Positions 16,678 to 24,799 of a stretch of 64,000 nt of DNA are shown here, one piece after another. The translations under genes were made by a program, and so were the position numbers. Position 1 is the stretch's first letter, and each line of letters opens with the position of its first letter. Source of the DNA: Lewinellaceae bacterium (GTDB lineage: Bacteria; Bacteroidota; Bacteroidia; Chitinophagales; Saprospiraceae); the NCBI GenBank assembly GCA_020636355.1, contig JACJYB010000004.1, forward strand, positions 124,001-188,000, written 5' to 3'. The notes beneath the pieces were generated by a model, which made no database searches, was not told the origin of the DNA, and worked only from the letters and a program-made list of their open reading frames with translations.

Positions 16678-18492
16678 ATGATTAATGCAAATCGCTCCTG
16701 GAGCATGTGGGCCCTGGTCTTAAGCTGCCTGTGGATTTGGCTGGTAGGCTTCTTTTACTACCCGAAATGGAATAAAGGTCGCACCGAAGCCACCATCAGC
16801 TGGGATGTTTCCGGATATTATTATTACTTGCCGGCTCTTTTTATCTACCATGATATCAAACACCTGAGCTGGTCGGACTCCATCCAACAGAAATATTACC
16901 CTGCAAGCACGCAGTATCAGGCATTTGATCATCCCTCCGGAGTCAAAGTAATGAAGTATGCAGCAGGAATGGCTGTTCAGTATCTCCCTTGGTTTTTGAT
17001 CGCCCACGGCATTGCCCTTATGACCGATTTCCCGGCCGACGGATTTTCAGCCCCCTATCAGTTTATGCTCTCATTCGGAAGCATTTTTATGGCCTGCCTC
17101 GGGCTATGGTTTTTGCGACGATTGTTGCTTCGATACTTTGACGACTCTACTGTAGCCCTAACCCTGATGCTGTTGGTATTCGGCACAAATTACCTGAACT
17201 ATTCCGCCATCGACGGGGCAATGACGCACAACTACTTGTTTACGTTATATGCCATGTTACTTTGGTTTACCGATCGATGGTACCGACAGCCCAACTGGAT
17301 GGATTCATTCGCCATTGGTGCTTGCCTGGGACTGGCGGCGCTGACCAGACCTACGGAGATTATCGCCGGAGGAATTCCGTTGTTATGGGGTTTAACGGAT
17401 ATCCGGAATCTTCCGGAACGACTTCGGTATTGGTGGAATGAACGAAGGTATGTGATGCTGGCTTTAGGGGTTATGGCAGCGATCGGGTCCATCCAGATCA
17501 TCTATTGGAAATGGGTAGCCGGTGAATTTCTGGTCTACAGTTACCAGGATCAGGGCTTTAGCTGGTTGCATCCACACCTTGGAAATGGTCTTTTCAGTTA
17601 TAAAAAAGGATGGCTGGTTTATACGCCCATGATGGTCCTTGCCCTCATCGGATTTTATTACCTGTGGAAACAGTGGCGGTCCTTGTTCTGGGCTACTCTG
17701 TCCTTTTCTATGGCATTCATTTACATAACGTTTGCCTGGGATATCTGGTGGTATGGCGGGAGCCTGGGACAGCGGGCAATGGTACAAAGCTATGCCGTAC
17801 TGAGCGTCCCCTTTGCAGCCACTTTAGGCGGGATCAAGAACTGGAAACCCTGGGCGCGTTGGGTGGCAGGAATGATCATTACCCTCTTTACCTATTACAA
17901 TTTATGGCTGACTCACCAGGCACACAAGGGAGGATTACTGGACCCTGAAAACATGACCAAGGCCTACTTTTGGAAGGTGTTAGGCCGTTATCATCAGCCG
18001 GAAGACTATAAAAAACTCATGGATACCGATGAGTACTTCGAAGGTGTGCGAAAAGACGTCCGGGAAATCGCTTTTTTCGATTTTGAAGCCGATAGTACCA
18101 TCCACAGCTGCGATTATCCCCCGCTGGACGGTATCCGTTCCTTATGCCTGGATCAGGAACATCCTTACAGTGCAGAATATTCAATGCAACTGTTACCAGG
18201 TGATGCCACCTGGGTTCGGATCTCGTTTAAAGCCTGGGCTCCGCACAAAGAATGGGATCTTTGGAAAATGACCCAACTCCTCGTTCGCTTTTACCGCAAT
18301 GAGCAGAAAGTCAAAGAAAATTACATCCGGATCCATCGCTTTTTAAATGACCAGCAGGAAGTCCTCTTATTTATGGATGTTAAAATCCCGCGTGGTGACT
18401 TTAACCGGATGAGTTTTCTCTTCTGGAATGTAAACAGTGACCGGCAGTTGGTGTTGGATGATATAAAGGTAGAAACATTTAATGCCCAATAG
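16678..18492 (+). CDS. Multi-pass membrane protein, probable GT-C-type glycosyltransferase
   Basis: 604 residues. Residues 1-440 carry around ten hydrophobic helices. The first extracytoplasmic loop (EATISWDVSGYYYYLPALF) has an acidic/aromatic pattern like the catalytic Asp loop of GT-C enzymes, and LGLAALTRPTEI (near residue 225) is a motif often seen in PMT/ArnT-like proteins. The last ~150 residues are soluble and beta-rich (about 455-604), presumably extracytoplasmic and lectin-like. Such enzymes transfer sugars from polyprenyl phosphates to acceptors outside the membrane. It is divergent from the GT2 gene; its last 11 bases overlap the start of rtcB, so translation of the two is probably coupled. 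Confidence 0.75.
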   Translation: MINANRSWSMWALVLSCLWIWLVGFFYYPKWNKGRTEATISWDVSGYYYYLPALFIYHDIKHLSWSDSIQQKYYPASTQYQAFDHPSGVKVMKYAAGMAVQYLPWFLIAHGIALMTDFPADGFSAPYQFMLSFGSIFMACLGLWFLRRLLLRYFDDSTVALTLMLLVFGTNYLNYSAIDGAMTHNYLFTLYAMLLWFTDRWYRQPNWMDSFAIGACLGLAALTRPTEIIAGGIPLLWGLTDIRNLPERLRYWWNERRYVMLALGVMAAIGSIQIIYWKWVAGEFLVYSYQDQGFSWLHPHLGNGLFSYKKGWLVYTPMMVLALIGFYYLWKQWRSLFWATLSFSMAFIYITFAWDIWWYGGSLGQRAMVQSYAVLSVPFAATLGGIKNWKPWARWVAGMIITLFTYYNLWLTHQAHKGGLLDPENMTKAYFWKVLGRYHQPEDYKKLMDTDEYFEGVRKDVREIAFFDFEADSTIHSCDYPPLDGIRSLCLDQEHPYSAEYSMQLLPGDATWVRISFKAWAPHKEWDLWKMTQLLVRFYRNEQKVKENYIRIHRFLNDQQEVLLFMDVKIPRGDFNRMSFLFWNVNSDRQLVLDDIKVETFNAQ

Positions 18493-19714
18493 AACGCCAC
18501 TTTACATCTTCGGCCAACCCCTGATTGATGAAGCTACCATCCGGCAGATCCATACATGTGCTCAAACAGGCTCTTATGCCGCCCTGACGGCAGATGCTCA
18601 TTATGGGTACAGCCACCCCATCGGGGGAGTAGTGGCCTACAAGGATCAGATATCGCTTTCCGGAGTCGGTTTTGATATTGCTTGTGGCAACAAGGCAGTC
18701 CGCACGACAGTCGATGTGCAAGATCTCGATATCGCCAGCCTGATGGATGAGATCGAGCGCGTCATATCCTTTGGGATCGGACAAAAAAATCAGGAACGTG
18801 CCGACCATCCGGTGCTCGATCGCATTGATCGCATGGATCTTGGCATCCCGGCTTCACAAAAGCGCAGCTTGCTGGATAAGGCGATTGGTCAATTAGGAAC
18901 GGTGGGTGCCGGTAATCATTTTGTGGATTTATTTTCAGATGAAGGGGGCAAATTATGGATCGGTGTCCACTTTGGATCGCGCGGATTCGGACATACCCTG
19001 ACCATGGGGTTTATCGCTTTAGCACAGGGCAAGGCATTCGGCGACCGCGTACAGGAAGGGTCAATGGATGCTCCGCCAATCCTTTTCATGCAAGACACCC
19101 CAATGGGACAGGCCTACCTGGAGGCACTGGACTTGGCCGGAGCATATGCTTATGCCGGAAGAGATTGGGTTGTCAACCGAATTTTGCAGATCCTGCAGGC
19201 CAGGGCCGATTACGAAGTCCATAATCATCACAATTTTGCCTGGAAGGAGACACATTACGGTGAGCAATATTGGGTGGTTCGGAAAGGATGTACTCCTGCT
19301 TTTCCCGGACAACAAGGGTTTATTGGATCCACGATGCTGGATGAATCGGTCATTGTTGAAGGTTTGGATTCACCGGAAGCCCGCAGCAGTCTTTATTCCA
19401 CAGTTCATGGTGCCGGCAGGGTCATGTCCAGACGGCAGGCGACGGGCAAGATCAAGTGGCAGGAAAATACCGATGGCACCCGTCGGTTGGTCCAGGTTTC
19501 TCCTGGCAAGGTCGACTACAGAAAAACGCAGATCTCGGCCCGCGCGGCAGGTGTTGAGTTGCGGGGAGGGGGTGCGGATGAAAGCCCCGAATGTTATAAA
19601 AACCTGTCTGAAGTTCTCGCCTATCACGCAAATACGATCCGGGTCCTGCACCGTCTTCAGCCAATTGGTGTTATCATGGCCGGTGTTGACATATATGATC
19701 CATATAAAGATTAA
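18482..19714 (+). CDS. rtcB: RtcB-family RNA ligase
   Basis: 410 residues. The manganese and GTP-binding residues of the RtcB family can be placed: Asp65 and Cys68 in GVGFDIACGNK, His146 in GTVGAGNHF, His163 in VHFGSRGFGH, His250 in HNHHNFAWKE, and the guanylylated His309 in TVHGAGRVMSRRQA. RtcB joins RNA 2',3'-cyclic phosphate (or 3'-phosphate) ends to 5'-OH ends, repairing or splicing RNA. Some motifs differ from E. coli RtcB (FDIACGNK instead of VDIGCGM), which places it in a divergent bacterial subgroup, but all catalytic positions are kept. No archease or RtcR regulator is adjacent. It starts inside the last codons of the GT-C gene, an odd partnership that may only reflect shared transcription. 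Confidence 0.93.
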   Translation: MPNRTPLYIFGQPLIDEATIRQIHTCAQTGSYAALTADAHYGYSHPIGGVVAYKDQISLSGVGFDIACGNKAVRTTVDVQDLDIASLMDEIERVISFGIGQKNQERADHPVLDRIDRMDLGIPASQKRSLLDKAIGQLGTVGAGNHFVDLFSDEGGKLWIGVHFGSRGFGHTLTMGFIALAQGKAFGDRVQEGSMDAPPILFMQDTPMGQAYLEALDLAGAYAYAGRDWVVNRILQILQARADYEVHNHHNFAWKETHYGEQYWVVRKGCTPAFPGQQGFIGSTMLDESVIVEGLDSPEARSSLYSTVHGAGRVMSRRQATGKIKWQENTDGTRRLVQVSPGKVDYRKTQISARAAGVELRGGGADESPECYKNLSEVLAYHANTIRVLHRLQPIGVIMAGVDIYDPYKD

Positions 19715-19786
19715 TGACATCGACTAAAACAGCGCATTGCACGTTTAAAATAGAAAGGATTAACTTTAGGATTGGAATCGGTCTGA

Positions 19787-22528
19787 TTGAATTTCAAAAC
19801 AACCATATTACCTCTGATACTCCTGGGAGTTTTCCTGCCCAATCGCCTTTGGGCTACTCATAACCGGGCAGGAGAGATCACCTATGAGCAGATCAGTGAT
19901 CTGTCCATCCGCGTCACTATAGTTACTTATACCCGAATCCGCGGCGCGGAGGTTGATCGTCCTCAGCTGGGAATTTATTGGGGAGACGGCAAACTGGATT
20001 CTCTCCGCCGGGTTAACGGTTCCATAGGACAGGGAGAAGAATTGGCCAACAACGTTAAGAAGAATATATATATCGGAGAACACACCTATCCGGGACCCGG
20101 CACTTACACCCTCTTAACGCTGGACCCAAACCGGACAGCTGGCATCCTAAATGTTGATCCGCCCAATTCCGTAAATGTACCGTTTGCTTTGCAGACCACC
20201 TTCACACTGTTAAGCACCCAATTTCAGGGATACAACAGCTCACCACAACTCCTTCAGCCCCCGATCGATTATGCCTGTCTGAATGAACGATTCATCCACA
20301 ATCCCAATGCATTCGATCCGGACGGGGATAGCCTGGCTTACGAGTTGATTGTACCGCTGGCAGGGCCGGACATGGAAGTCCCGAATTATAAATTTCCTAA
20401 TGAAATATCACCCGGACCTGAAAATCTTATTGATCTCAACGAGGTTACCGGCGATTTTATATGGAATGCACCACAGAGGGTCGGGGAATACAATATTGCC
20501 ATAAAAATATTCGAATACCGGGAAGGTGTATTGATTAATACAACCATCCGGGACATGCAAATCTTTGTCCAGGATTGCAATAATCAGCCTCCGGAGATCG
20601 AAACATCCGCAGATCTATGTGTTATTGCCGGCGATACCGTCCGGATTCCAGTTTTGGTCACTGATCCAAATAATGCTCCGCCCAAGATTAATAAAGTCCA
20701 GCTCACGGCGCTGGGAGGTCCTTTCATTCAGGACATCAGTCCGGCATATATGGAAGGCCCCTCAGGATACGTAGATCAGCCACTGCGTGCCACTTTTGTT
20801 TGGCCCACACTCTGTGACCATGTATCCAATCGAGACTACACCGTTGTTTTCCGCGCTGTGGATAATGACCTGGATACCACCGGGCTGGCCAATCTAAAAT
20901 CTGTACGAATCCGGGTCATTGCACCTGCCCCACAGGATCTTAACATTGAACCACAATCGAGCGGCCTGTTGCTCAGCTGGGAAAAGCCCTATGCCTGCGA
21001 TCTGACATTTAAAGATTATTTCCGCGGGTTTTCCATCTGGCGAAAGCTGAATTCCGCCACCTTCAGTCCAGACACCTGTTCTCCGGGATTAGAGGGCCTT
21101 GGATATACCCAGATTGGCTTCGATGTACTAACCATGGAAAATGGCCGGTATGTTTTCCTTGATCAGGATTTGGAAAAAGGGAAAACCTATTGCTACCGTA
21201 TCCAAGCTGAATTCGCCCAGCTTTCTAATGGAGGGTATACGTTTAACCGCACCCCTAGCCTCCCTTCGGAGGAGGTTTGTGCCCAATTGGTCCGGGACGT
21301 TCCATTCATTCTCAATGTCAGCGTGGAAAATACAGACCCCAGCCAGGGGGAAATATTTCTGCGGTGGACCAAGCCGGTCGGGGCAGATCTGGATACAATC
21401 GCTCATCCGGGACCTTATGCTTTTGACCTGTTACGGGCAGACGGTATCGGAGGCACCAATTTTTCTCTGGTGAATCGCTGGACTTCGCCATTTCTTGGTT
21501 CATTTAAGGATACCATTTGGCAGGATCAAAATCTGAACACCACCCAGGCTTACACGTACAAGATCCTTTTTTATACCCAGGGCACTTCCATTTCGTATGG
21601 AGAAAGCCAACCGGCATCATCGGTATTCCTGCAAGTGGTTGGCAAGGATAAGTCCAATGAATTAACCTGGACCTATCATGTTCCCTGGAGTAATTATCAA
21701 TACGTTGTTTACAAAATGCAGGGCCAGACCTTCGACTCCCTGACCACGGTCACCGGGCAATCTTTTATCGATCAGGATGACATCAGCAACGGAGAAAATT
21801 ATTGCTACGTGGTCCGTTCCCTCGGTACCTATGGCATCGTTGGTTTTCCCCCTGTACTTAGCAATTATTCCCAGGTTGCTTGTGCGGTACCGTTCGATTC
21901 CATTGCTCCTTGTCCGCCACAAGTGAGCGTTGAGAATCTTTGTTCCCAGGCTTTACCCAGTACACCCGCTGATGAATTTGTCAATACCCTTACCTGGCAG
22001 GTACCCCTCTCCGGGTGCGATCGGGAACGGGATTTTGCCGCATTTCGAATTTATTATGCTGCCAATAAAACATCTGATTTTGCATTGATCGGAGAGGTCC
22101 CTGCTTCGGGCAAGGCTGAATTCAAGCATAAACCGGAAACTGGCATAGCCGGTTGTTATGCAGTGACTTCCGTAGATAGCGCAGGCAATGAGAGCGAATT
22201 CAGTGTGATTCAATGCGTAGATAATTGTCCGGATTTTCTGTTGCCCAATGCATTTACACCTAACGGCGACGGCCACAATGATCTCTATATACCCATCACG
22301 TACCGATTCATTACCCACATTGAAATGAAAATTTTCAATCGGTGGGGAGGACTTGTATTCGAAACTACCGATCCACAAATCAATTGGGACGGCACGGGAT
22401 TAAACGGTGGGGATTTGGCAGAAGGTGTCTATTATTACACCTGCCGGGTCTTCGATACAGCTACCAGTACCAACCCGGATAAAACAGAAGAACTTACCGG
22501 ATACATTCATTTAATTCGAGGAGAGTAA
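19787..22528 (+). CDS. Large T9SS-exported protein with gliding-motility-associated C-terminal domain
   Basis: 913 residues, read from a TTG at 19787 because it gives a proper signal peptide (MNFKTTILPLILLGVFLPNRLWA); no in-frame ATG is nearby. The N-terminal ~270 residues form beta domains seen in Bacteroidota adhesin-like proteins (THNRAGEITYEQ, LDPNRTAGILNVDPPNS, AFDPDGDSLAYELI). The middle holds several fibronectin-III-like segments and YCYRIQAE/YCYVVRS strands. The C-terminus (from about residue 815, LPNAFTPNGDGHND, NRWGGLVFETTDP, GVYYYTCRVFD) is the type B sorting domain for type IX secretion. It is therefore predicted to be secreted to or displayed on the cell surface; the binding partner is unknown. 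Riboflavin synthase starts 1 base after its stop. Confidence 0.9.
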   Translation: MNFKTTILPLILLGVFLPNRLWATHNRAGEITYEQISDLSIRVTIVTYTRIRGAEVDRPQLGIYWGDGKLDSLRRVNGSIGQGEELANNVKKNIYIGEHTYPGPGTYTLLTLDPNRTAGILNVDPPNSVNVPFALQTTFTLLSTQFQGYNSSPQLLQPPIDYACLNERFIHNPNAFDPDGDSLAYELIVPLAGPDMEVPNYKFPNEISPGPENLIDLNEVTGDFIWNAPQRVGEYNIAIKIFEYREGVLINTTIRDMQIFVQDCNNQPPEIETSADLCVIAGDTVRIPVLVTDPNNAPPKINKVQLTALGGPFIQDISPAYMEGPSGYVDQPLRATFVWPTLCDHVSNRDYTVVFRAVDNDLDTTGLANLKSVRIRVIAPAPQDLNIEPQSSGLLLSWEKPYACDLTFKDYFRGFSIWRKLNSATFSPDTCSPGLEGLGYTQIGFDVLTMENGRYVFLDQDLEKGKTYCYRIQAEFAQLSNGGYTFNRTPSLPSEEVCAQLVRDVPFILNVSVENTDPSQGEIFLRWTKPVGADLDTIAHPGPYAFDLLRADGIGGTNFSLVNRWTSPFLGSFKDTIWQDQNLNTTQAYTYKILFYTQGTSISYGESQPASSVFLQVVGKDKSNELTWTYHVPWSNYQYVVYKMQGQTFDSLTTVTGQSFIDQDDISNGENYCYVVRSLGTYGIVGFPPVLSNYSQVACAVPFDSIAPCPPQVSVENLCSQALPSTPADEFVNTLTWQVPLSGCDRERDFAAFRIYYAANKTSDFALIGEVPASGKAEFKHKPETGIAGCYAVTSVDSAGNESEFSVIQCVDNCPDFLLPNAFTPNGDGHNDLYIPITYRFITHIEMKIFNRWGGLVFETTDPQINWDGTGLNGGDLAEGVYYYTCRVFDTATSTNPDKTEELTGYIHLIRGE

Positions 22529-22529
22529 C

Positions 22530-23144
22530 ATGTTTTCAGGAATCATCGAGACAACCGGAGTGATCACCCAAATTCAAAAGGAAGGAAATAATAAGCGATT
22601 TCTCATTGCATCAAAAATAGCCTCTGAATTGAAGGTCGACCAAAGCATCAGCCATAATGGAGTTTGTCTTACCGTCGTCGCCCAATCTTCGCAAATCCAT
22701 GAGGTCGTAGCCATCAAGGAAACGCTTACCCGCACCACCCTGGATACCTGGGAGCCCGGCGATTCGATTAATCTGGAACGCTCCATCACGCCTGCTACTT
22801 TATTAGATGGGCATCTGGTTCAGGGTCATGTGGATGCGGTAGGCATATGCACGGCTTTGGAAGCACAAAACGGAAGCTGGGAGTTCACCTTCCAATTCCC
22901 TTCCGAATACGCTGGTTTATTGGTGCAAAAAGGATCGGTAAGTATTGATGGCACATCACTCACTGTTATTGATCCCGGATTGGAATCCTTTAGGGTTGCT
23001 ATCATCCCTTATACCTACGAAAATACCCGGATGGGTAAGATAAAACCGGGCGATGTCGTCAATCTTGAATTTGATGTTATCGGCAAATATTTCCTGAGGC
23101 AACTGGAGGTGGAAGGCTGGCGAAAAAAGCTACAGGCTGTATAA
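22530..23144 (+). CDS. ribE: Riboflavin synthase alpha chain
   Basis: 204 residues, made of two tandem lumazine-binding barrels. The first starts MFSGIIETTGVI and includes ISHNGVCLTVV; it ends near DSINLERS. The second repeats the pattern with the linking motif LLDGHLVQGHVDAVG (the conserved GHxVxGHVD), SVSIDGTSLTVI and GDVVNLEFDVIGKY. It dismutates two 6,7-dimethyl-8-ribityllumazine molecules to riboflavin in the cytosol. It begins 1 base after the T9SS protein gene, so it may be co-transcribed, although the functions are unrelated. No other rib genes are present. Confidence 0.97.
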   Translation: MFSGIIETTGVITQIQKEGNNKRFLIASKIASELKVDQSISHNGVCLTVVAQSSQIHEVVAIKETLTRTTLDTWEPGDSINLERSITPATLLDGHLVQGHVDAVGICTALEAQNGSWEFTFQFPSEYAGLLVQKGSVSIDGTSLTVIDPGLESFRVAIIPYTYENTRMGKIKPGDVVNLEFDVIGKYFLRQLEVEGWRKKLQAV

Positions 23145-23156
23145 CTTCCTCCAGGT

Positions 23157-24347
23157 CTACTCTTTCATCATCAATTGTACTTTGTTCAAGTCGAAATTTT
23201 CGAGGTGATCGATGACCAGGGTGCCGGCACCAACCAATTCAGCATCGCCGGCCAGTTCTGATATTTTGATTTCCGTATTCTCAGCTAATTTAGGGATGCT
23301 TAACTCATTGACCGCTTGCTGGATAGGCGCCAGCCACAACTTTCCGGCTCCTGCCCCAATACCACTCAAAATAATGAGACTTGGATTTAGTAAATGGATC
23401 AATATGGAAATACCACGGCCGATGTTGTAGCCGATTTCACTCAGTAGACCAATTGAAAACTGATCTCCCTGGGCCATCGCGTTAAATATTTCCTGAACTG
23501 CAACAATTTTTTCAGCAGGAAGCGGATTTGGAAGGGTCGTAAATTTTCCATTGGCAATGCCTTCTTTTGCTTTGTCCAGTAATACATTGATGGAGGTCTC
23601 TGTTTCGAGACACCCGATCTTTCCACAACTGCACACCTTATTGTTGTTAAACAGGGCCATGTGGCTGAACTCCCCGGCATATCCATTTTCTCCCCGGAAC
23701 AATTCTCCATTGAGCAAAATGCCCAGACCAACGCCCCAGCCGATATTGATGGCCAGTGCGTTCTTTTTTCCTCGAGCTAATCCTTTGCGTAATTCAGCCA
23801 GCGCGACTAAACTGGAATCATTATCAATGATCACCGGAATACCCAGAACCGATTCCATATACTGGATGATGTTCCCCGACTTGACTTTTAGAAACGAATG
23901 ATTGATGCCTTTTTTTAAATTGATAAATCCCGGCATTCCTACGCCGGCTGCCAGTACTTTTGAGGTATCAATGTTACTGGACAACAACATTTGTTTGGCG
24001 TACTCGGTGATCGTTTCCAAAGCACCGGGATTCCCGGGTAAGGGTATGGATATCGACTGGATAGGTACGATGCTGTTACCCGTCAAATCGTAAATGGCCA
24101 TGCGTGTGTTGAGCTGATTGATGGCGATGGCAAAGATGTAGAAGTAATCCGGTTTTAGGGAAAACACATGAGGCTTCCTTCCTCCGGTAGAGGTGGCAAG
24201 TCCCTCCTCAATCAACACATTCTCTTCAATGAGTTCATTTACAGTAGCCGAAGTAAAGGGAATGCTTTTGTGGATCAGACGGCTTAAATCAGTACAGGAA
24301 AGCCGGTCACTATAATACAACTGTTTTATTATCTGTTCCTTATACAT
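23157..24347 (-). CDS. ROK-family transcriptional regulator / sugar kinase-like protein
   Basis: 396 residues. The N-terminal ~75 residues are a winged helix (QIIKQLYYSDRLSCTDLSRLI, then PFTSATVNELIEENVLIEEG and a GGRKP turn). The rest is the ROK kinase-like fold, with phosphate-loop-like AINIGWGVGLGILLNGELF, the ExGH-like segment GYAGEFSHM and the zinc motif CSCGKIGCLETE. This matches NagC/Mlc/XylR-type regulators, in which a sugar or amino-sugar ligand releases the DNA. In the kinase signature EFSHM replaces the usual ExGH, so catalytic activity is uncertain. A 7+4+7 palindrome lies 4 bases upstream of the ATG and suggests autoregulation. It faces ribE tail to tail. Confidence 0.92.
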   Translation of the reverse strand: MYKEQIIKQLYYSDRLSCTDLSRLIHKSIPFTSATVNELIEENVLIEEGLATSTGGRKPHVFSLKPDYFYIFAIAINQLNTRMAIYDLTGNSIVPIQSISIPLPGNPGALETITEYAKQMLLSSNIDTSKVLAAGVGMPGFINLKKGINHSFLKVKSGNIIQYMESVLGIPVIIDNDSSLVALAELRKGLARGKKNALAINIGWGVGLGILLNGELFRGENGYAGEFSHMALFNNNKVCSCGKIGCLETETSINVLLDKAKEGIANGKFTTLPNPLPAEKIVAVQEIFNAMAQGDQFSIGLLSEIGYNIGRGISILIHLLNPSLIILSGIGAGAGKLWLAPIQQAVNELSIPKLAENTEIKISELAGDAELVGAGTLVIDHLENFDLNKVQLMMKE

Positions 24348-24741
24348 AATAAACCAATTTATATTGGTTGTTTTGTAAAGCTACGCATCAGAACGAAATC
24401 TTCCAATTGCAAGGGGTGAAAGACTGCTTTTGGTACGTAGTTACGTTGTCATGAGATCACGAGTGTCCGTAAGAAGCGCACCTCAAGCTAATTCATGTCG
24501 AATGACAGATTCTGCTTCCCCTCAAAATAAGCAAGCCATCATAGAATGATCCCGGCTTGAAGACCGGAATCATTCTGATGAGCACGTTGCTGTATAAATA
24601 AGAAGGAGTTAAGTTGCATTCTGGTCACCGCTCACTGTTCTCTTACCGTAGTGAGAAGTATACTTTTTTAACTATTTTTAAAGTTAGCTCAATTTTTTAA
24701 ATTTTTACCTTTTTAGAGCAGATAGTTTTTATCTAAAGGAC
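24348..24741. other. Intergenic region between rpoC terminator and ROK gene; no gene seen
   Basis: About 394 bases, mostly AT-rich. Besides the operator-like palindrome at 24352-24369, it holds a hairpin at 24543-24576: AGAATGAT and CCGG arms pairing with CCGG and ATCATTCT around one C/A mismatch. This hairpin has no T tract on either side, so it is not a standard intrinsic terminator. No open frame longer than about 30 codons with a credible start is visible. Confidence 0.6.
24352..24369. promoter_or_regulatory. Candidate ROK autoregulatory operator
   Basis: AACCAAT (24352-24358) and ATTGGTT (24363-24369) are perfect 7-bp arms around TTAT, ending just 4 bases from the ROK start codon. A dyad placed there would block initiation when bound. 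ROK repressors bind such symmetric sites, but the exact recognition sequence for this protein is not known. Confidence 0.5.
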
Positions 24742-24774
24742 AAAAAAAAGCAGCTTGTCGGTGACAAGCTGCTT
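24742..24774 (-). terminator. Intrinsic terminator of the tRNA-tuf-rpl-rpo operon
   Basis: On the minus strand the sequence reads AAGCAGCTTGTC, loop ACC, GACAAGCTGCTT and then a run of T (complement of the A tract at 24742-24749). The 12-bp perfect stem plus T tract begins 25 bases after the rpoC stop codon. It is a clear rho-independent terminator. Confidence 0.93.
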
Positions 24775-24799
24775 CAATTATTCTGGAAAGAATCAATTT

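Noticed and set aside
24543..24576. Strong hairpin considered as a terminator
   Set aside because: No T tract on either strand, and the true rpoC terminator is at 24742-24774.
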